DNA from: SHVO01 sp050246995
GTDB lineage: Bacteria > Pseudomonadota > Alphaproteobacteria > Rhodospirillales > Rhodospirillaceae
Direction of reading: 5' to 3'
DNA length: 64,000 nucleotides
NCBI GenBank assembly: GCA_050246995.1
Contig: JBFWVA010000003.1
Coordinates: 372,001 to 436,000 of the forward strand
The translations under genes were made by a program, and so were the position numbers. This document shows, piece by piece, positions 51,639 to 60,882 of the stretch; the stretch's first letter is position 1; every line of letters begins with the position of its first letter. The notes below the pieces were generated by a model, which made no database searches, was not told the origin of the DNA, and saw only the letters and a list, made by a program, of their open reading frames with translations.

Positions 51639-53276
51639 CTAGTACTCGACAGGAAGCGTCACCACGAATTTGGCGCCGCCCAGCTTGGAATCGGAAAGAA
51701 CGATGCTTCCGCCATGTGCGTCGATGACGGAGCGGCTCATGGATAGTCCCAATCCGAGACCGTCCTCCTTGGTGGTTACGAGCGGCTCAAAGATGTCGTC
51801 GCGCACATCCGTAGCAACGCCGCTACCGGAATCCTCCACCTCTAGGATTACCGAATTCGGCGTGCGCCGCACCATCGCGGCAAGCGCGCGCGCCTCCTGC
51901 GGCACGGGCTTCAAGGCGTCAATTGCGTTCACGAGCAGGTTGTAGACGACAGCGCGGAGTTGCACGTGGTCACCCAGAACTACATTGGGGCCGCCCTGGA
52001 CGACGATATAGGGACTGATATCGTTGCGGCCGAGACGGTCTTTCAACAATAGTGCGGCATCCTTGACGATGTCGCCGATATCAACGGGCTGGACCGCCAT
52101 GCCACCGGTGCGGAAGAAATCCCGCATCCGATGCAAGGTGTCCGTGGCCCGTATGACTTCCTGGGTAAGCTTCGCGCCGATGGCGGCGGCCTCGGCATTA
52201 TCGGGCGCGATTCGGCGCAGGACATGGTTCAGGGCCGACGCATAGTTGGAAATAGCGCCCAGCGGATGCCCCAGTTCGTGGGCCAAGGTACCTGCCAGTT
52301 CGCCCGTTGCCGCGACGCGTAAGCTGGCGGAGAGTTCCTCCTCGCGCGTACGCAAGCGCAAGGTCGCCAGTTTGCTTTGATCCATGGTGAGGCCGAAGAT
52401 GAAGGCCGACGCGGTAAGGACAAGCAGAAGCGCCTGAAATAAGGTGATGTTTGCTTCAAGGTGTCCGGCGAACACCAGCGACGCGATCATGGAGGCTTGC
52501 ACCAGCGCATTCAGGACGATGGCGCCGCGAACGCCGAAACGCAGCACGATCCAAATCATCGGCAGAAAGACGACAAACAGGTAACGGCTGGCCGTTTGCG
52601 GATATTCGCCGAAAGCGACCCAGACGGCCGCAAGCACGAGCACGCCTTGCGCGCAGGCTTCCAAAACTCGACCGGTCGTCAGCGGCTCCTTGGGACCCGG
52701 TGCGAGCCGCATCGCGAACAGCGGTGTAAAGATCAACACGCCAATGATGCTGCCTACCGCGAAGCGGACAAAATGCGAGCCGATGTGTGCCGGTTGAACG
52801 ATGTCAAGTGCGGCGAGGAGCGGAATGTAGACCAGTCCGGCGAGCATCGCGACCGGGGGGACGGCCAGCAGGGTGCCGACGAGCGGGTTTTTGAGCAGGT
52901 CTTGCGGTGCGCGCCGAGTAAAAAGCGCGGCGAGTTCGACGATCGCGCCCGTTTGAACCGCGGTGACGATGCCGTCGAGGACGGCGAGTGTCGTCGGCCG
53001 TGGGCCGTCGGGGGCAATGAGACTGCAGGTCGTCGCGGCGGTAAAGGCGAGGAGCAGCCCGCCCCAGCGGTGGAAGAGCGTCACCGCCACGCAGACGCCC
53101 AGCACGGGGTTCCACGGCGTGACAACCTGGATATAAATAGGGGTCAGGAATGTCAGGCGGTCCAGCCCGATTAGGCCGACAAACAGCAGCGCGGCGCCGG
53201 CCCAAGCCCATTTTGGCGGGGGAAAGATCGAGCTTTGCCCGGGCGGGCGCGCGCCTAATGTTACATTCGCGTTCAT
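51639..53276 (-). CDS. Sensor histidine kinase with MASE1-type membrane sensor
   Basis: 545 residues from ATG 53276. About eight membrane helices (residues 20-300) resemble the MASE1 integral-membrane sensor; no PAS domain. Phosphoacceptor His333 in LAHELGHPLGAISNYASAL, N-box ALVYNLLVNAIDALKP, and G-boxes DSGSGVA and GLGLGLSMSR. This H-box is of the FixL/DctB kind. Pairs with the FixJ-type regulator. The stimulus is unknown. Confidence 0.92.
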   Translation of the reverse strand: MNANVTLGARPPGQSSIFPPPKWAWAGAALLFVGLIGLDRLTFLTPIYIQVVTPWNPVLGVCVAVTLFHRWGGLLLAFTAATTCSLIAPDGPRPTTLAVLDGIVTAVQTGAIVELAALFTRRAPQDLLKNPLVGTLLAVPPVAMLAGLVYIPLLAALDIVQPAHIGSHFVRFAVGSIIGVLIFTPLFAMRLAPGPKEPLTTGRVLEACAQGVLVLAAVWVAFGEYPQTASRYLFVVFLPMIWIVLRFGVRGAIVLNALVQASMIASLVFAGHLEANITLFQALLLVLTASAFIFGLTMDQSKLATLRLRTREEELSASLRVAATGELAGTLAHELGHPLGAISNYASALNHVLRRIAPDNAEAAAIGAKLTQEVIRATDTLHRMRDFFRTGGMAVQPVDIGDIVKDAALLLKDRLGRNDISPYIVVQGGPNVVLGDHVQLRAVVYNLLVNAIDALKPVPQEARALAAMVRRTPNSVILEVEDSGSGVATDVRDDIFEPLVTTKEDGLGLGLSMSRSVIDAHGGSIVLSDSKLGGAKFVVTLPVEY

Positions 53277-53347
53277 AGAGCAGACCTGCGCCGCAATTTT
53301 ACTACGTGCAGGCAACAAAAGCCTACAACTTTCAGGATATACCGCCC

Positions 53348-54565
53348 TCACGCATGAGCGATCTGCAGAACGGAATCGAAATGGCCCTCCCATGACGCGT
53401 CCGGGAGGGCCCGCGCCTTTTCGCCGGACCTTGCGGCGATCGCGCCCATATCATAGGCGGCGAAGATATCCTTGATCGTCATGGCCGCGCCGGGCGCGTA
53501 GGGGACGTAGTCATCTTCTGAGAAATTCGCGGTGATGCACGGGTTGGCGTCGGTGATCACGCAACTATCGTAGAGCATGCCGACCGTGACACGTTCGTGC
53601 ACGTTCGTCGGGTAACTCGGGCTACAATTGAGAACAGCTCTGCTGTTCCCCATCAAGGCGGCGGTTTCGGGCGCGCGTTGGACGCCGAGAAATTGAACGT
53701 TCTCGTCGATCTCCAGCCCTTCGGCCGACTTACCCAGGACGGCAACCTTCAAGGTCCCTATCTCGCGTAGGAGCGCGCTGACGACGCTCGTGCGGCGTTC
53801 GTGCCGGACATATCCATCAACGATGCTCAGCGTCCGTAGAAGCGTGGGCAAGACTTTCGGGTGCTTGGATTGCAACTCGGACATGGTCGCGCCCGTCTCG
53901 GTCTGCATCATCTGCGAAAAAGTATGAAACGGATTCTGTGAGAGATCGCACCGCACTGTCTCGTAAGTCGCCATGATCGCGCGCGAAAACCAGCCGTCGC
54001 CGATCCCGCCGAGCAAGGTTTTGAGACACAATTTGTGAGTATTGATTAGGAGCAGCGGCAGAACGAGGTCGTAAGCGCGCCTTTCGTAGGGCACGTAGTG
54101 GTGATCCTCGAAGCTCACCGGCGCGACGAACGGCTGGTGGATGAACTCCGCTTCTTCGAGCGCGGGATTTATGAAACGCATCTCGTCGGGAAAGGTATTA
54201 TCGATGACAATGAACTTCGTTTTCGGATGGGCGTTACGCACCATCTCCTGCATGAAGTCGGAGAAGGGGTGATCGGAGACCGTGGCGATAGCGCGCGCGC
54301 GGGCGAACTCCAGGGCGTGCCGTACCTTCTTCACGGCCGGAGCGGTGTGGATCTTGAGGTCGTAAAGAAACGAATGGAAGTGGACGACGCAATCCTCGTC
54401 CATGAGGTTGGCGAAAAGACGGGCAAAGAAGTCATCATCGGCATAGCGAAGGACTTCGATCTCCATACCGCGCGCCTCGCCTATCTCGGCGATTTTCTCC
54501 GCATAGCGCGTCAAATGCCCGTAGGCGTCAACCACTGGTGGCGGAACGCAGACCGCGATTTTCAT
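53348..54565 (-). CDS. Glycosyltransferase-like protein (GT1/CgeB-type fold), hypothetical
   Basis: 405 residues, no signal. The C-terminal half has GT-B features: VQFLGVQRAPETAALMGNSRAVLNCSPSYPTNVHERVTVGML, read in order as a donor-binding helix and the ExxxxG-like switch (shortened here: HERVTVGMLYDSCVITD). N-terminal half is an irregular Rossmann-like region starting MKIAVCVPPPVVDAYG. Resembles spore-maturation CgeB-type transferases; donor and acceptor unknown. Divergent from the WecE-like gene. Confidence 0.65.
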   Translation of the reverse strand: MKIAVCVPPPVVDAYGHLTRYAEKIAEIGEARGMEIEVLRYADDDFFARLFANLMDEDCVVHFHSFLYDLKIHTAPAVKKVRHALEFARARAIATVSDHPFSDFMQEMVRNAHPKTKFIVIDNTFPDEMRFINPALEEAEFIHQPFVAPVSFEDHHYVPYERRAYDLVLPLLLINTHKLCLKTLLGGIGDGWFSRAIMATYETVRCDLSQNPFHTFSQMMQTETGATMSELQSKHPKVLPTLLRTLSIVDGYVRHERRTSVVSALLREIGTLKVAVLGKSAEGLEIDENVQFLGVQRAPETAALMGNSRAVLNCSPSYPTNVHERVTVGMLYDSCVITDANPCITANFSEDDYVPYAPGAAMTIKDIFAAYDMGAIAARSGEKARALPDASWEGHFDSVLQIAHA

Positions 54566-54702
54566 AGCCCCTATCCCGCTGTCTCAACCCAATGGAAAGA
54601 TTAGCTGAAATAGGCCGGTGCGCGGATGCGGGACTCCCTTACGTGCCCCCCGTCTAGGAATGTCCACCGCCTGCGTGTATCCGACGTCAAGTCGAATAAT
54701 TA

Positions 54703-55878
54703 ATGGAAGAGCGCTTGCCGCCAAGCGTTAGCCTCGTGCCGCAGCACAGTAGAATCCCGTTCACGCTGGCGACGACCGTCGGCCGGGAGCGGGTGTATGT
54801 CGAGGAGGCTTTGTCGGCAGGCGCGCTCACCGGCGACGGGAAGTTCGCCGGCCTGTGCGAGCGCTGGCTGGAACGCGGCTTAAACGCACACCGCGCAATG
54901 CTGACGCCGTCCTGTACGGCCGCCCTGGAGATGGCGGCGTTGCTTTTGGACCTGAAGCCAGGCGACGAAGTCATCATGCCGTCGTTCACGTATGTCTCGA
55001 CTGCCAACGCTTTCGTGCTGCGCGGCGCGGTCCCGGTCTTCGTGGATATCCGTCCAGATACTCTCAACATCGACGAGGCGAAGATCGGCGCCGCGATCAC
55101 CCCAAGAACGCGCGCGATCGTGGCGGTCCATTATGCCGGCGAACCTTGCGCGATGGATGCGATCATGGAATTGGCCGAGGATACCGGGCTTTCGGTCGTT
55201 GAGGACGCCGCGCAGGCGCTTTTGTCGGACTATCGCGATCGCGCGGTCGGCACGATCGCCCGGTTTGGTTGTTTCAGTTTCCACGGTACGAAAAATACTA
55301 CCTGCGGACACGGCGGTGCACTGATTGTGAACCGGCCCGAGGATTGCGCACGCGCCGATGTGATCCGTGATCGCGGCACCGACCGGAAAAAATTCCTTGA
55401 AGGCAACATCCAGAAATATTCATGGGTCGACGTCGGGTCTTCCTACTACATGAGTGAGCTGAGTAGCGCCTATCTACTCGCTCAGCTGGAGCAGTCGCGC
55501 GCGGTCGTGGCAAAACGCCAGAGCATTTGCCGCGCCTACCGGCGCGCGCTGGAGCCACTCGCCGCGGCCGGAGATATCGGTTTGCCGGGCGCCGAGCCGT
55601 TCGGATCAGGCAACGGCCACATCTTCTATCTTTTGACGAAGAATGCGGATGTCCGACACAGGCTATTGGCTCATTTGGGCGGACACGGGATCGATGCGGC
55701 GTTCCACTACACGCCGCTCCACACGACACCCGCCGGACAGCGCTTCGGTCGTGCGGCTGAGTCCTTGCAGGTCACAGAGCACGTCAGCCAGACCATTCTG
55801 CGGCTACCGGTGTTCGCAGCGATGGATCGTGCGCAGATGGAGCGCGTCACGGACGCCGTGCTCGGTTTTTACGCCTAG
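54703..55878 (+). CDS. DegT/DnrJ/EryC1 sugar aminotransferase, WecE/RffA-like
   Basis: 391 residues. PLP lysine is Lys197 in SFHGTKNTTCGHGG; SFTYVSTANAFVLRGAVPVFVDI, DAAQALLS and RDRGTDRKKF with YSWVDVGSSYYMSEL match dTDP-4-amino-4,6-dideoxygalactose transaminases more closely than other DegT members. It would aminate a 4-keto-6-deoxy sugar nucleotide for a surface glycan. No other sugar-nucleotide genes lie nearby. End overlaps the convergent PBP gene by 4 bp. Confidence 0.88.
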   Translation: MEERLPPSVSLVPQHSRIPFTLATTVGRERVYVEEALSAGALTGDGKFAGLCERWLERGLNAHRAMLTPSCTAALEMAALLLDLKPGDEVIMPSFTYVSTANAFVLRGAVPVFVDIRPDTLNIDEAKIGAAITPRTRAIVAVHYAGEPCAMDAIMELAEDTGLSVVEDAAQALLSDYRDRAVGTIARFGCFSFHGTKNTTCGHGGALIVNRPEDCARADVIRDRGTDRKKFLEGNIQKYSWVDVGSSYYMSELSSAYLLAQLEQSRAVVAKRQSICRAYRRALEPLAAAGDIGLPGAEPFGSGNGHIFYLLTKNADVRHRLLAHLGGHGIDAAFHYTPLHTTPAGQRFGRAAESLQVTEHVSQTILRLPVFAAMDRAQMERVTDAVLGFYA

Positions 55879-58800
55879 CGCTCGATGCTGGCGGTGAGAG
55901 GGCCGACCGCAACACCTTGCAGCGGTGTCGTCACCCGGGCTTCCTGCATGGGAGTCAGGGAATGCACGGCCAGTTGTTGCTGTTCAACCGGAGAGTCGAT
56001 CAATCGCTGTACCGTTGGCGCGATGCCCTTCAAAAGCTGGAGCGCCAGGGCGCTAGTGAACGAATAGTTATCGGCGTCCTCCCCCGGAACGTAAGCGGTG
56101 ATGGTGCCAAAGAAGCGGTCACCCAGGAAGAAGACAAAGGTAGACGTGCGGTCCACCGCGCGCGATTCAATGACGTTGCCGCCGGCGCCGAAGGTCTTGT
56201 AGCGGTTGTCGCCGGTGCCGGTCTTGCCGCCGACACTGAGCGGGGCGCCATCTGGCGTGCGGAAGGTGTTGTGAAGACGGATCGCGGTGCCACCATCGAC
56301 GACGCTGGCCAATACGCGTTTTAGCGTGCGGGCGACTTCGGGCGCGAAGACGCGCGTGGGCGCTTTTGGAGCCGCGTAGCCGAGTTCAGTTTCGAACGGC
56401 GTCGCGCCCGCGAAGGCTATCCGCTCGACATTTGTGATCGGCGCGTCGAGGCCGTCGTTAAGAATAATTCCCATCAGCCGGGCGAGAGCATCCGGCCGGT
56501 CCCCGGAGCTTCCGATGGCGGTTGCGTAGGAGGGGATAATTTGCGCGAAGGGATAGCCTTGCGCGCGCCAGTCCTTGAGGACGCGATTGAACGCTTCTTC
56601 TTCTTTCAGGATACGGATGCGTGAATCTTGGCGATGCTTGTGGTTCGTCTTGAACAGCCAGCCGTAGATCTCCTGGCGCTGATAGGTGCTCGCCGCCGTG
56701 TACTCCGACCAACTCGCATGGGGATGGCTCTGCAGGTAGGACACCATCCATAGCTCAAGAGGATGGACGCCTGCGATATAGCCGCGATCTTGAAGCGAGA
56801 AGCGATCGATGGCGTATTTTGTGTAAAGCGCTTGGATGTCTTTCTTGTCGAGGGGCGTGTTTAGGCGGGCGCGCAGGAATTCCCCGAACTCCCCGGCGCT
56901 CGCGAGCGGCCGGACTGAGCGGAAGACCACCGCGAGGCTATGCGGTTTCGCGCGCGTATGGCTTGCCAGGTTCTCAAGCGCCGCGTCGGGTGTGGCGTCC
57001 TTGTAATCATCGTAGAAACGGCTGAGGTACTCGCGGCCTTCGCGATCGGCGAAGCGGCGCAAGTAGGCCGCGCGGCTGCGGGCCGGATCGGCGTCGTCAA
57101 ACTCTTCCTTGTCCATAGCCAGGTGATAGCGCGTGATGTCGCGCATCAGCCGGATGAACGGTAAGTTGATGGAGTGACGCAGCGCGTATTCCAGGGTCGG
57201 AATCTTGGCGTTGTCGTCTTTATTGAAATTATTGAAATTGTGCGCACCGCCGCCGGTGAAGAAGGTCTCGTAGGGGCTGGCGGAATACGTGCGCTGCATG
57301 GCGGCATCGAGCATCGCCTGGAGCGACGTGTCTTTCGCGGTCAGGAGATAGTCGACGGACCAGGCCGTGAGCGGATCTGCGCCGGCCTCTACGGCCGCGG
57401 CCAGATTTTTGCGCGGCATGCCTTCGTATTTTTCGTGCAGAGCGGCGATGATATTGAGATAGGTAGCCGTGGTGCGCAACTTGGCGGTGGAGCCGAGGAT
57501 CAGCTTGCCGCCGGAGTTCAGGTTGAACGGCTTATTCAGGCTGTCGGCGTGTACCCGCACGGTGTGATGATCTTCGCCGCGCTCGTAAAGAACAACACTG
57601 TATGCGACCTTCGAGGGGTCGGAATTCCCCAAGAGGTTTTCGCCGGTCATGCCCAGGCTTTTCACATAATCGCGTTCGTCGAGCCGGTCGAGCACACGCA
57701 CGACGTCGCGTTGAGCGGTGCGGTCGATCGTGGAATGTACGGTCATGTCCATGCGGTCGAGGCTGTAGTAGCCCGGCACGCGCAGTGCGTTCAGAAGCTC
57801 AGTGCGAATGAGGTCGGCCGCCTTGCGCTCGGTGAATGATACCGGGGGCGGTGCGGGCGGCGTCTTGGTGAATTTCAGTTTGGCGGCGCGCGCGGTCTTA
57901 TGGAGGCCGGCATCGATCAGGCCGGACGCTTTCAGCGCAGCCAGATAGCGGTTCGACAACTTCTCAAGCGCCGCATGATCGGAGCCGAGATAGTAGGCCG
58001 GGCGGCGTTGGGCAAGGAGAAGGCTGAGGACCTGCTTGTAGATTTCAGCCTTGCGCGCGCGCTCCGTGTCGGTGCGCGGCGTTCCGGTGAGGACGCGGTT
58101 GGCTTCCTTGAAGTCGGTGCCGAACCAGGCCGCGAGACCATCCGCGATACCGATGATCTCACCGTAGCCGGCGCGCGAACCCAGCGGCGTGGAATTCAAA
58201 TATGTGACGAGGATGCGCTGACGGGCCGCCGTCGTGTCGGGGCCATCCATGTAGGCGCGCATGCTGGCGGTCAGCATCTGAGTCAATTTTTCGCCGGCGC
58301 TGCCGGTGCGTCCACCAGGTGAGTGACGGAATTTTTCGATCTGGGTGGCGAGGGTGCTGGCGCCGCCGCGCACGGGGATAAATTCGGACAGGCCGGGTAC
58401 ACGGCTGGCGGCGGCTCCGGCGAACCGGCTCCACGACACGGCGGGATTCCGTCGGTCGAAGCGGTCGTTTAGAAGCTCGCGGTCCTCGATGAAGAGGAGC
58501 GTATCGGCCATCAGACGCGGCACGGTCTCGAAGTCGCTATAGACCCACTGCGGGAAAGACTTGGCATAGACAGGCTGGCCTGACCGGTCGACGATCTTGA
58601 GTCCCGCCTGATTTTTCTCGCGATAAACCGCATAGCCGCCATCAGCGACGAACGCGTGCATCTGCTCGGACGGCGCGGCCTGTTGATCGACAGTGAAGCC
58701 TTTGTCCGTCAGCCGTTCAACGAACGAGGGGATGGCGGTGTAGCCGAGGCGCTCGTCATAAGGGCCTGTGGCGGGGAACTGCGCGTCCGGCGCCGGGCCG

Positions 58801-58970
58801 GGCTGAACCGCATACGCCATGTTCTGCGCGCGCTTGGTCAGAAAGTTGGCCTGCAGATACGAGGACTGGGCTTCCAGGACCGCGATCCCGGCGCCTACGG
58901 CAACAATTCCAGCAAATGCGAAGCTTATGGTGCGGAGTTTGACCGGCGCCCGAAACAACATGACCAACAA
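55875..58970 (-). CDS. Divergent class A penicillin-binding protein (transglycosylase/transpeptidase)
   Basis: 1,031 residues, larger than PBP1a/1b. N-terminal membrane anchor (about 13-33). GT51-like region around residues 160-290: LLFIEDRELL and RGGASTLATQIEKF, then ILVTYLNSTPLGS; the usual histidine and glycines after the ED pair are missing, so polymerase activity should be checked. Transpeptidase motifs are intact: Ser494-Thr-Ala-Lys497 (ILGSTAKLR), SIN in LRHSINLPF, and Lys916-Thr-Gly-Thr. Between them is a long insert. It probably modifies peptidoglycan; the role of the large insert is unknown. Confidence 0.88.
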   Translation of the reverse strand: MLVMLFRAPVKLRTISFAFAGIVAVGAGIAVLEAQSSYLQANFLTKRAQNMAYAVQPGPAPDAQFPATGPYDERLGYTAIPSFVERLTDKGFTVDQQAAPSEQMHAFVADGGYAVYREKNQAGLKIVDRSGQPVYAKSFPQWVYSDFETVPRLMADTLLFIEDRELLNDRFDRRNPAVSWSRFAGAAASRVPGLSEFIPVRGGASTLATQIEKFRHSPGGRTGSAGEKLTQMLTASMRAYMDGPDTTAARQRILVTYLNSTPLGSRAGYGEIIGIADGLAAWFGTDFKEANRVLTGTPRTDTERARKAEIYKQVLSLLLAQRRPAYYLGSDHAALEKLSNRYLAALKASGLIDAGLHKTARAAKLKFTKTPPAPPPVSFTERKAADLIRTELLNALRVPGYYSLDRMDMTVHSTIDRTAQRDVVRVLDRLDERDYVKSLGMTGENLLGNSDPSKVAYSVVLYERGEDHHTVRVHADSLNKPFNLNSGGKLILGSTAKLRTTATYLNIIAALHEKYEGMPRKNLAAAVEAGADPLTAWSVDYLLTAKDTSLQAMLDAAMQRTYSASPYETFFTGGGAHNFNNFNKDDNAKIPTLEYALRHSINLPFIRLMRDITRYHLAMDKEEFDDADPARSRAAYLRRFADREGREYLSRFYDDYKDATPDAALENLASHTRAKPHSLAVVFRSVRPLASAGEFGEFLRARLNTPLDKKDIQALYTKYAIDRFSLQDRGYIAGVHPLELWMVSYLQSHPHASWSEYTAASTYQRQEIYGWLFKTNHKHRQDSRIRILKEEEAFNRVLKDWRAQGYPFAQIIPSYATAIGSSGDRPDALARLMGIILNDGLDAPITNVERIAFAGATPFETELGYAAPKAPTRVFAPEVARTLKRVLASVVDGGTAIRLHNTFRTPDGAPLSVGGKTGTGDNRYKTFGAGGNVIESRAVDRTSTFVFFLGDRFFGTITAYVPGEDADNYSFTSALALQLLKGIAPTVQRLIDSPVEQQQLAVHSLTPMQEARVTTPLQGVAVGPLTASIER

Positions 58971-59181
58971 CGGTTCCAGTTACGCGCGAACTCAGGCATG
59001 CGACGTTCGCATGCGCAGGTATACGGCGCGGTGAGTATTCGTGCGGAATGACGCTCGCGGAGCGGGTTTGGTTCCGCGATGCACACTATTCAAGGGCGGG
59101 GTGTTATTCCGGCAACGCCCGAGCAGGGAAATCCCGGGGATGGCGGCAACCATCCGCGCCGCAACGCGTTTTAGCGGCCCT

Positions 59182-59859
59182 CTAGAGCTCGGCCCACTGG
59201 CGCAGCAGATTGTGATAGAGGCCGGTCAAGGAGATGACGGACGGATGCGTCGGGGTCTCGACGCTTATCCGTTGAATCGCGACATCCATATCGTAAAGCA
59301 TTGCGCGATGGCCGTTGTCGCGCACCATGCTCTGGAGCCAGAAGAATGAAGCGACACGGCGGCCCCGTGTCACAGGCGTGACCTGGTGCAGGCTGGTCGA
59401 GGGATAGAGGATGAGGTGGCCCGCGGGCAGCTTCACCGTCTTGCTGCCATAAGTGTCCTCGATAGCGAGTTCGCCGCCGTCGTAGTCCTCGGGCGAACTC
59501 AGGAACAGCGTGCAGGATAGATCGGTCCGGATCCGTTGGCCGTTGGGCAGGATGCGGATCGCGCCGTCGATGTGGGTGCCGAAGGTCTGCCCGCCCTCAT
59601 AGCTGTTGAACATTGGCGGCAGCACGTGAAGGGGCAGCGCCGCCGACATGAAGAGCTTATTGGTCCGCAGCGCTGCGTTGATGATCTCGCCGACCTGGCG
59701 CGCGGCGGGACTGCCCGGCGGCAGTTGCACGTTGTCTTTGACGTGAGCGCCCTGATGACCCGCGCTAATACGTCCATCGACCCATTCGGCGGCATCGAGA
59801 ATTCTACGGGCGTCGGCCACCTGTGAAGGCGTCAGCACATCGGGAATGGCAACGAGCAT
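59182..59859 (-). CDS. PKHD-type Fe(II)/2-oxoglutarate dioxygenase (PiuC/YbiX family)
   Basis: 225 residues. Iron ligands His96 and Asp98 (FGTHIDGAI) and His158 (TSLHQVTPV), with the 2-oxoglutarate Arg167 or Arg168 after it. The C-terminal YHNLLRQWAEL is typical of the family, which commonly sits beside TonB siderophore receptor genes and is iron-regulated. Here it stands alone; the two receptor-like genes at 28-32 kb are not adjacent. Confidence 0.93.
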   Translation of the reverse strand: MLVAIPDVLTPSQVADARRILDAAEWVDGRISAGHQGAHVKDNVQLPPGSPAARQVGEIINAALRTNKLFMSAALPLHVLPPMFNSYEGGQTFGTHIDGAIRILPNGQRIRTDLSCTLFLSSPEDYDGGELAIEDTYGSKTVKLPAGHLILYPSTSLHQVTPVTRGRRVASFFWLQSMVRDNGHRAMLYDMDVAIQRISVETPTHPSVISLTGLYHNLLRQWAEL

Positions 59860-59953
59860 CGGGGGAAATCCAGATCGTAAGGCGCCGCATCATATCGAGA
59901 ATAATTCTTAATTACAGCGTCAATCCGACCCCGACCGCCTGAGCGCCCGATTT

Positions 59954-60226
59954 TTAGAAGTCGAAGATGTCGCTCAGGAAGGATTCCCGCTTCTTATAAT
60001 AGGGCTTCTGTCCATAGCCCTGCGGGTGACCGTGGTAGTGGCCTTGCGGCTGTTGCTGATACTGCGGTTGTTGTACCGGCGCGGGTTGGGCCGCCGCGCT
60101 GCGCTCAATGATCTTGTCGAGTTCGCCGCGATCCAGCCAGACACCGCGGCACTTGGGGCAGTAGTCGATCTCGACGCCGCCGCGATCGGCCATCACCAGC
60201 GTTTCGTTGTCTGCGGGACACTTCAT
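59954..60226 (-). CDS. Zinc-ribbon (zf-TFIIB) domain protein
   Basis: 90 residues. N-terminal CPADNETLVM then YCPKCRGVWLDRGELDKII, the zf-TFIIB signature with its ribbon cysteines; a Gln/Pro/His/Gly/Tyr-rich middle (QPQYQQQPQGHYHGHPQ) and a C-terminal acidic end follow. Typical of a small widespread family of unknown function. Confidence 0.9.
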   Translation of the reverse strand: MKCPADNETLVMADRGGVEIDYCPKCRGVWLDRGELDKIIERSAAAQPAPVQQPQYQQQPQGHYHGHPQGYGQKPYYKKRESFLSDIFDF

Positions 60227-60326
60227 CGCCTTTGCCTCTCCATGATCGTGATGGAGATTCAGTAGGCAGTGTAAGAGCGGCGAGCAAGAAACCGAGGGTA
60301 ACAGACGGCAACGTTACAAGACCGCT

Positions 60327-60752
60327 TCAGCGCTTGCTGAGTAGCGCATTTCCGGCACGCAGACGCACAAAAGCTTCGCGCGCCAGCGCGCGGTAGAAGG
60401 ACGAGCCGAAAACAGGATCGGCGGCGATTTTCGCGTCGAGCGACGCACCGCTAATGGTGAGGATTTCGCTCGGTTCCAACGCTTCGATGGTGGCGGACGT
60501 CGGGCCACCGTCAAGCCAGGACATTTCACCGATGATCGCTCCGGGCCAGAGCTGCGAGATGCGCTGCTGGCCGCCGGACGCCGTTGCGATCGTCACCTCG
60601 AAAAGGCCGGCGGAGATGAGGAAGAGATCGGTCATCTTTGTGCCCTGCGTCACAAGCACGCCTCCCGCCGGCACGGTCCGCCGCGCGGCGCTATCGCTCA
60701 ACCATGTGAAGGCTTCCGTCGACAGATGATCGACAAAGGTAACGGCCGTCAT
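60327..60752 (-). CDS. Cyclic-nucleotide-binding domain protein
   Basis: 141 residues from ATG 60752. A lone cNMP domain: VPAGGVLVTQGTKMTDLFLISAG, then GAIIGEMSWLDGGPTSATIEAL with the phosphate-binding cassette (GEMSWLDGGPTSAT). No helix-turn-helix follows, so it is not a CRP-type activator; such stand-alone domains act as sensors or partners. The ligand may be cAMP or cGMP; cassette residues are compatible but not decisive. Confidence 0.88.
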   Translation of the reverse strand: MTAVTFVDHLSTEAFTWLSDSAARRTVPAGGVLVTQGTKMTDLFLISAGLFEVTIATASGGQQRISQLWPGAIIGEMSWLDGGPTSATIEALEPSEILTISGASLDAKIAADPVFGSSFYRALAREAFVRLRAGNALLSKR

Positions 60753-60882
60753 TTCTTTCCCCAGCACTCTCGAAAAGCCGGAGTAAACAAACACGGATGG
60801 GAAATGCTCGCAATAGCTTCAGAAAATAAAACTTATCAACTATAAGTATTAGCGCTCGAAACCATACAGAACCTCGCGGCGC

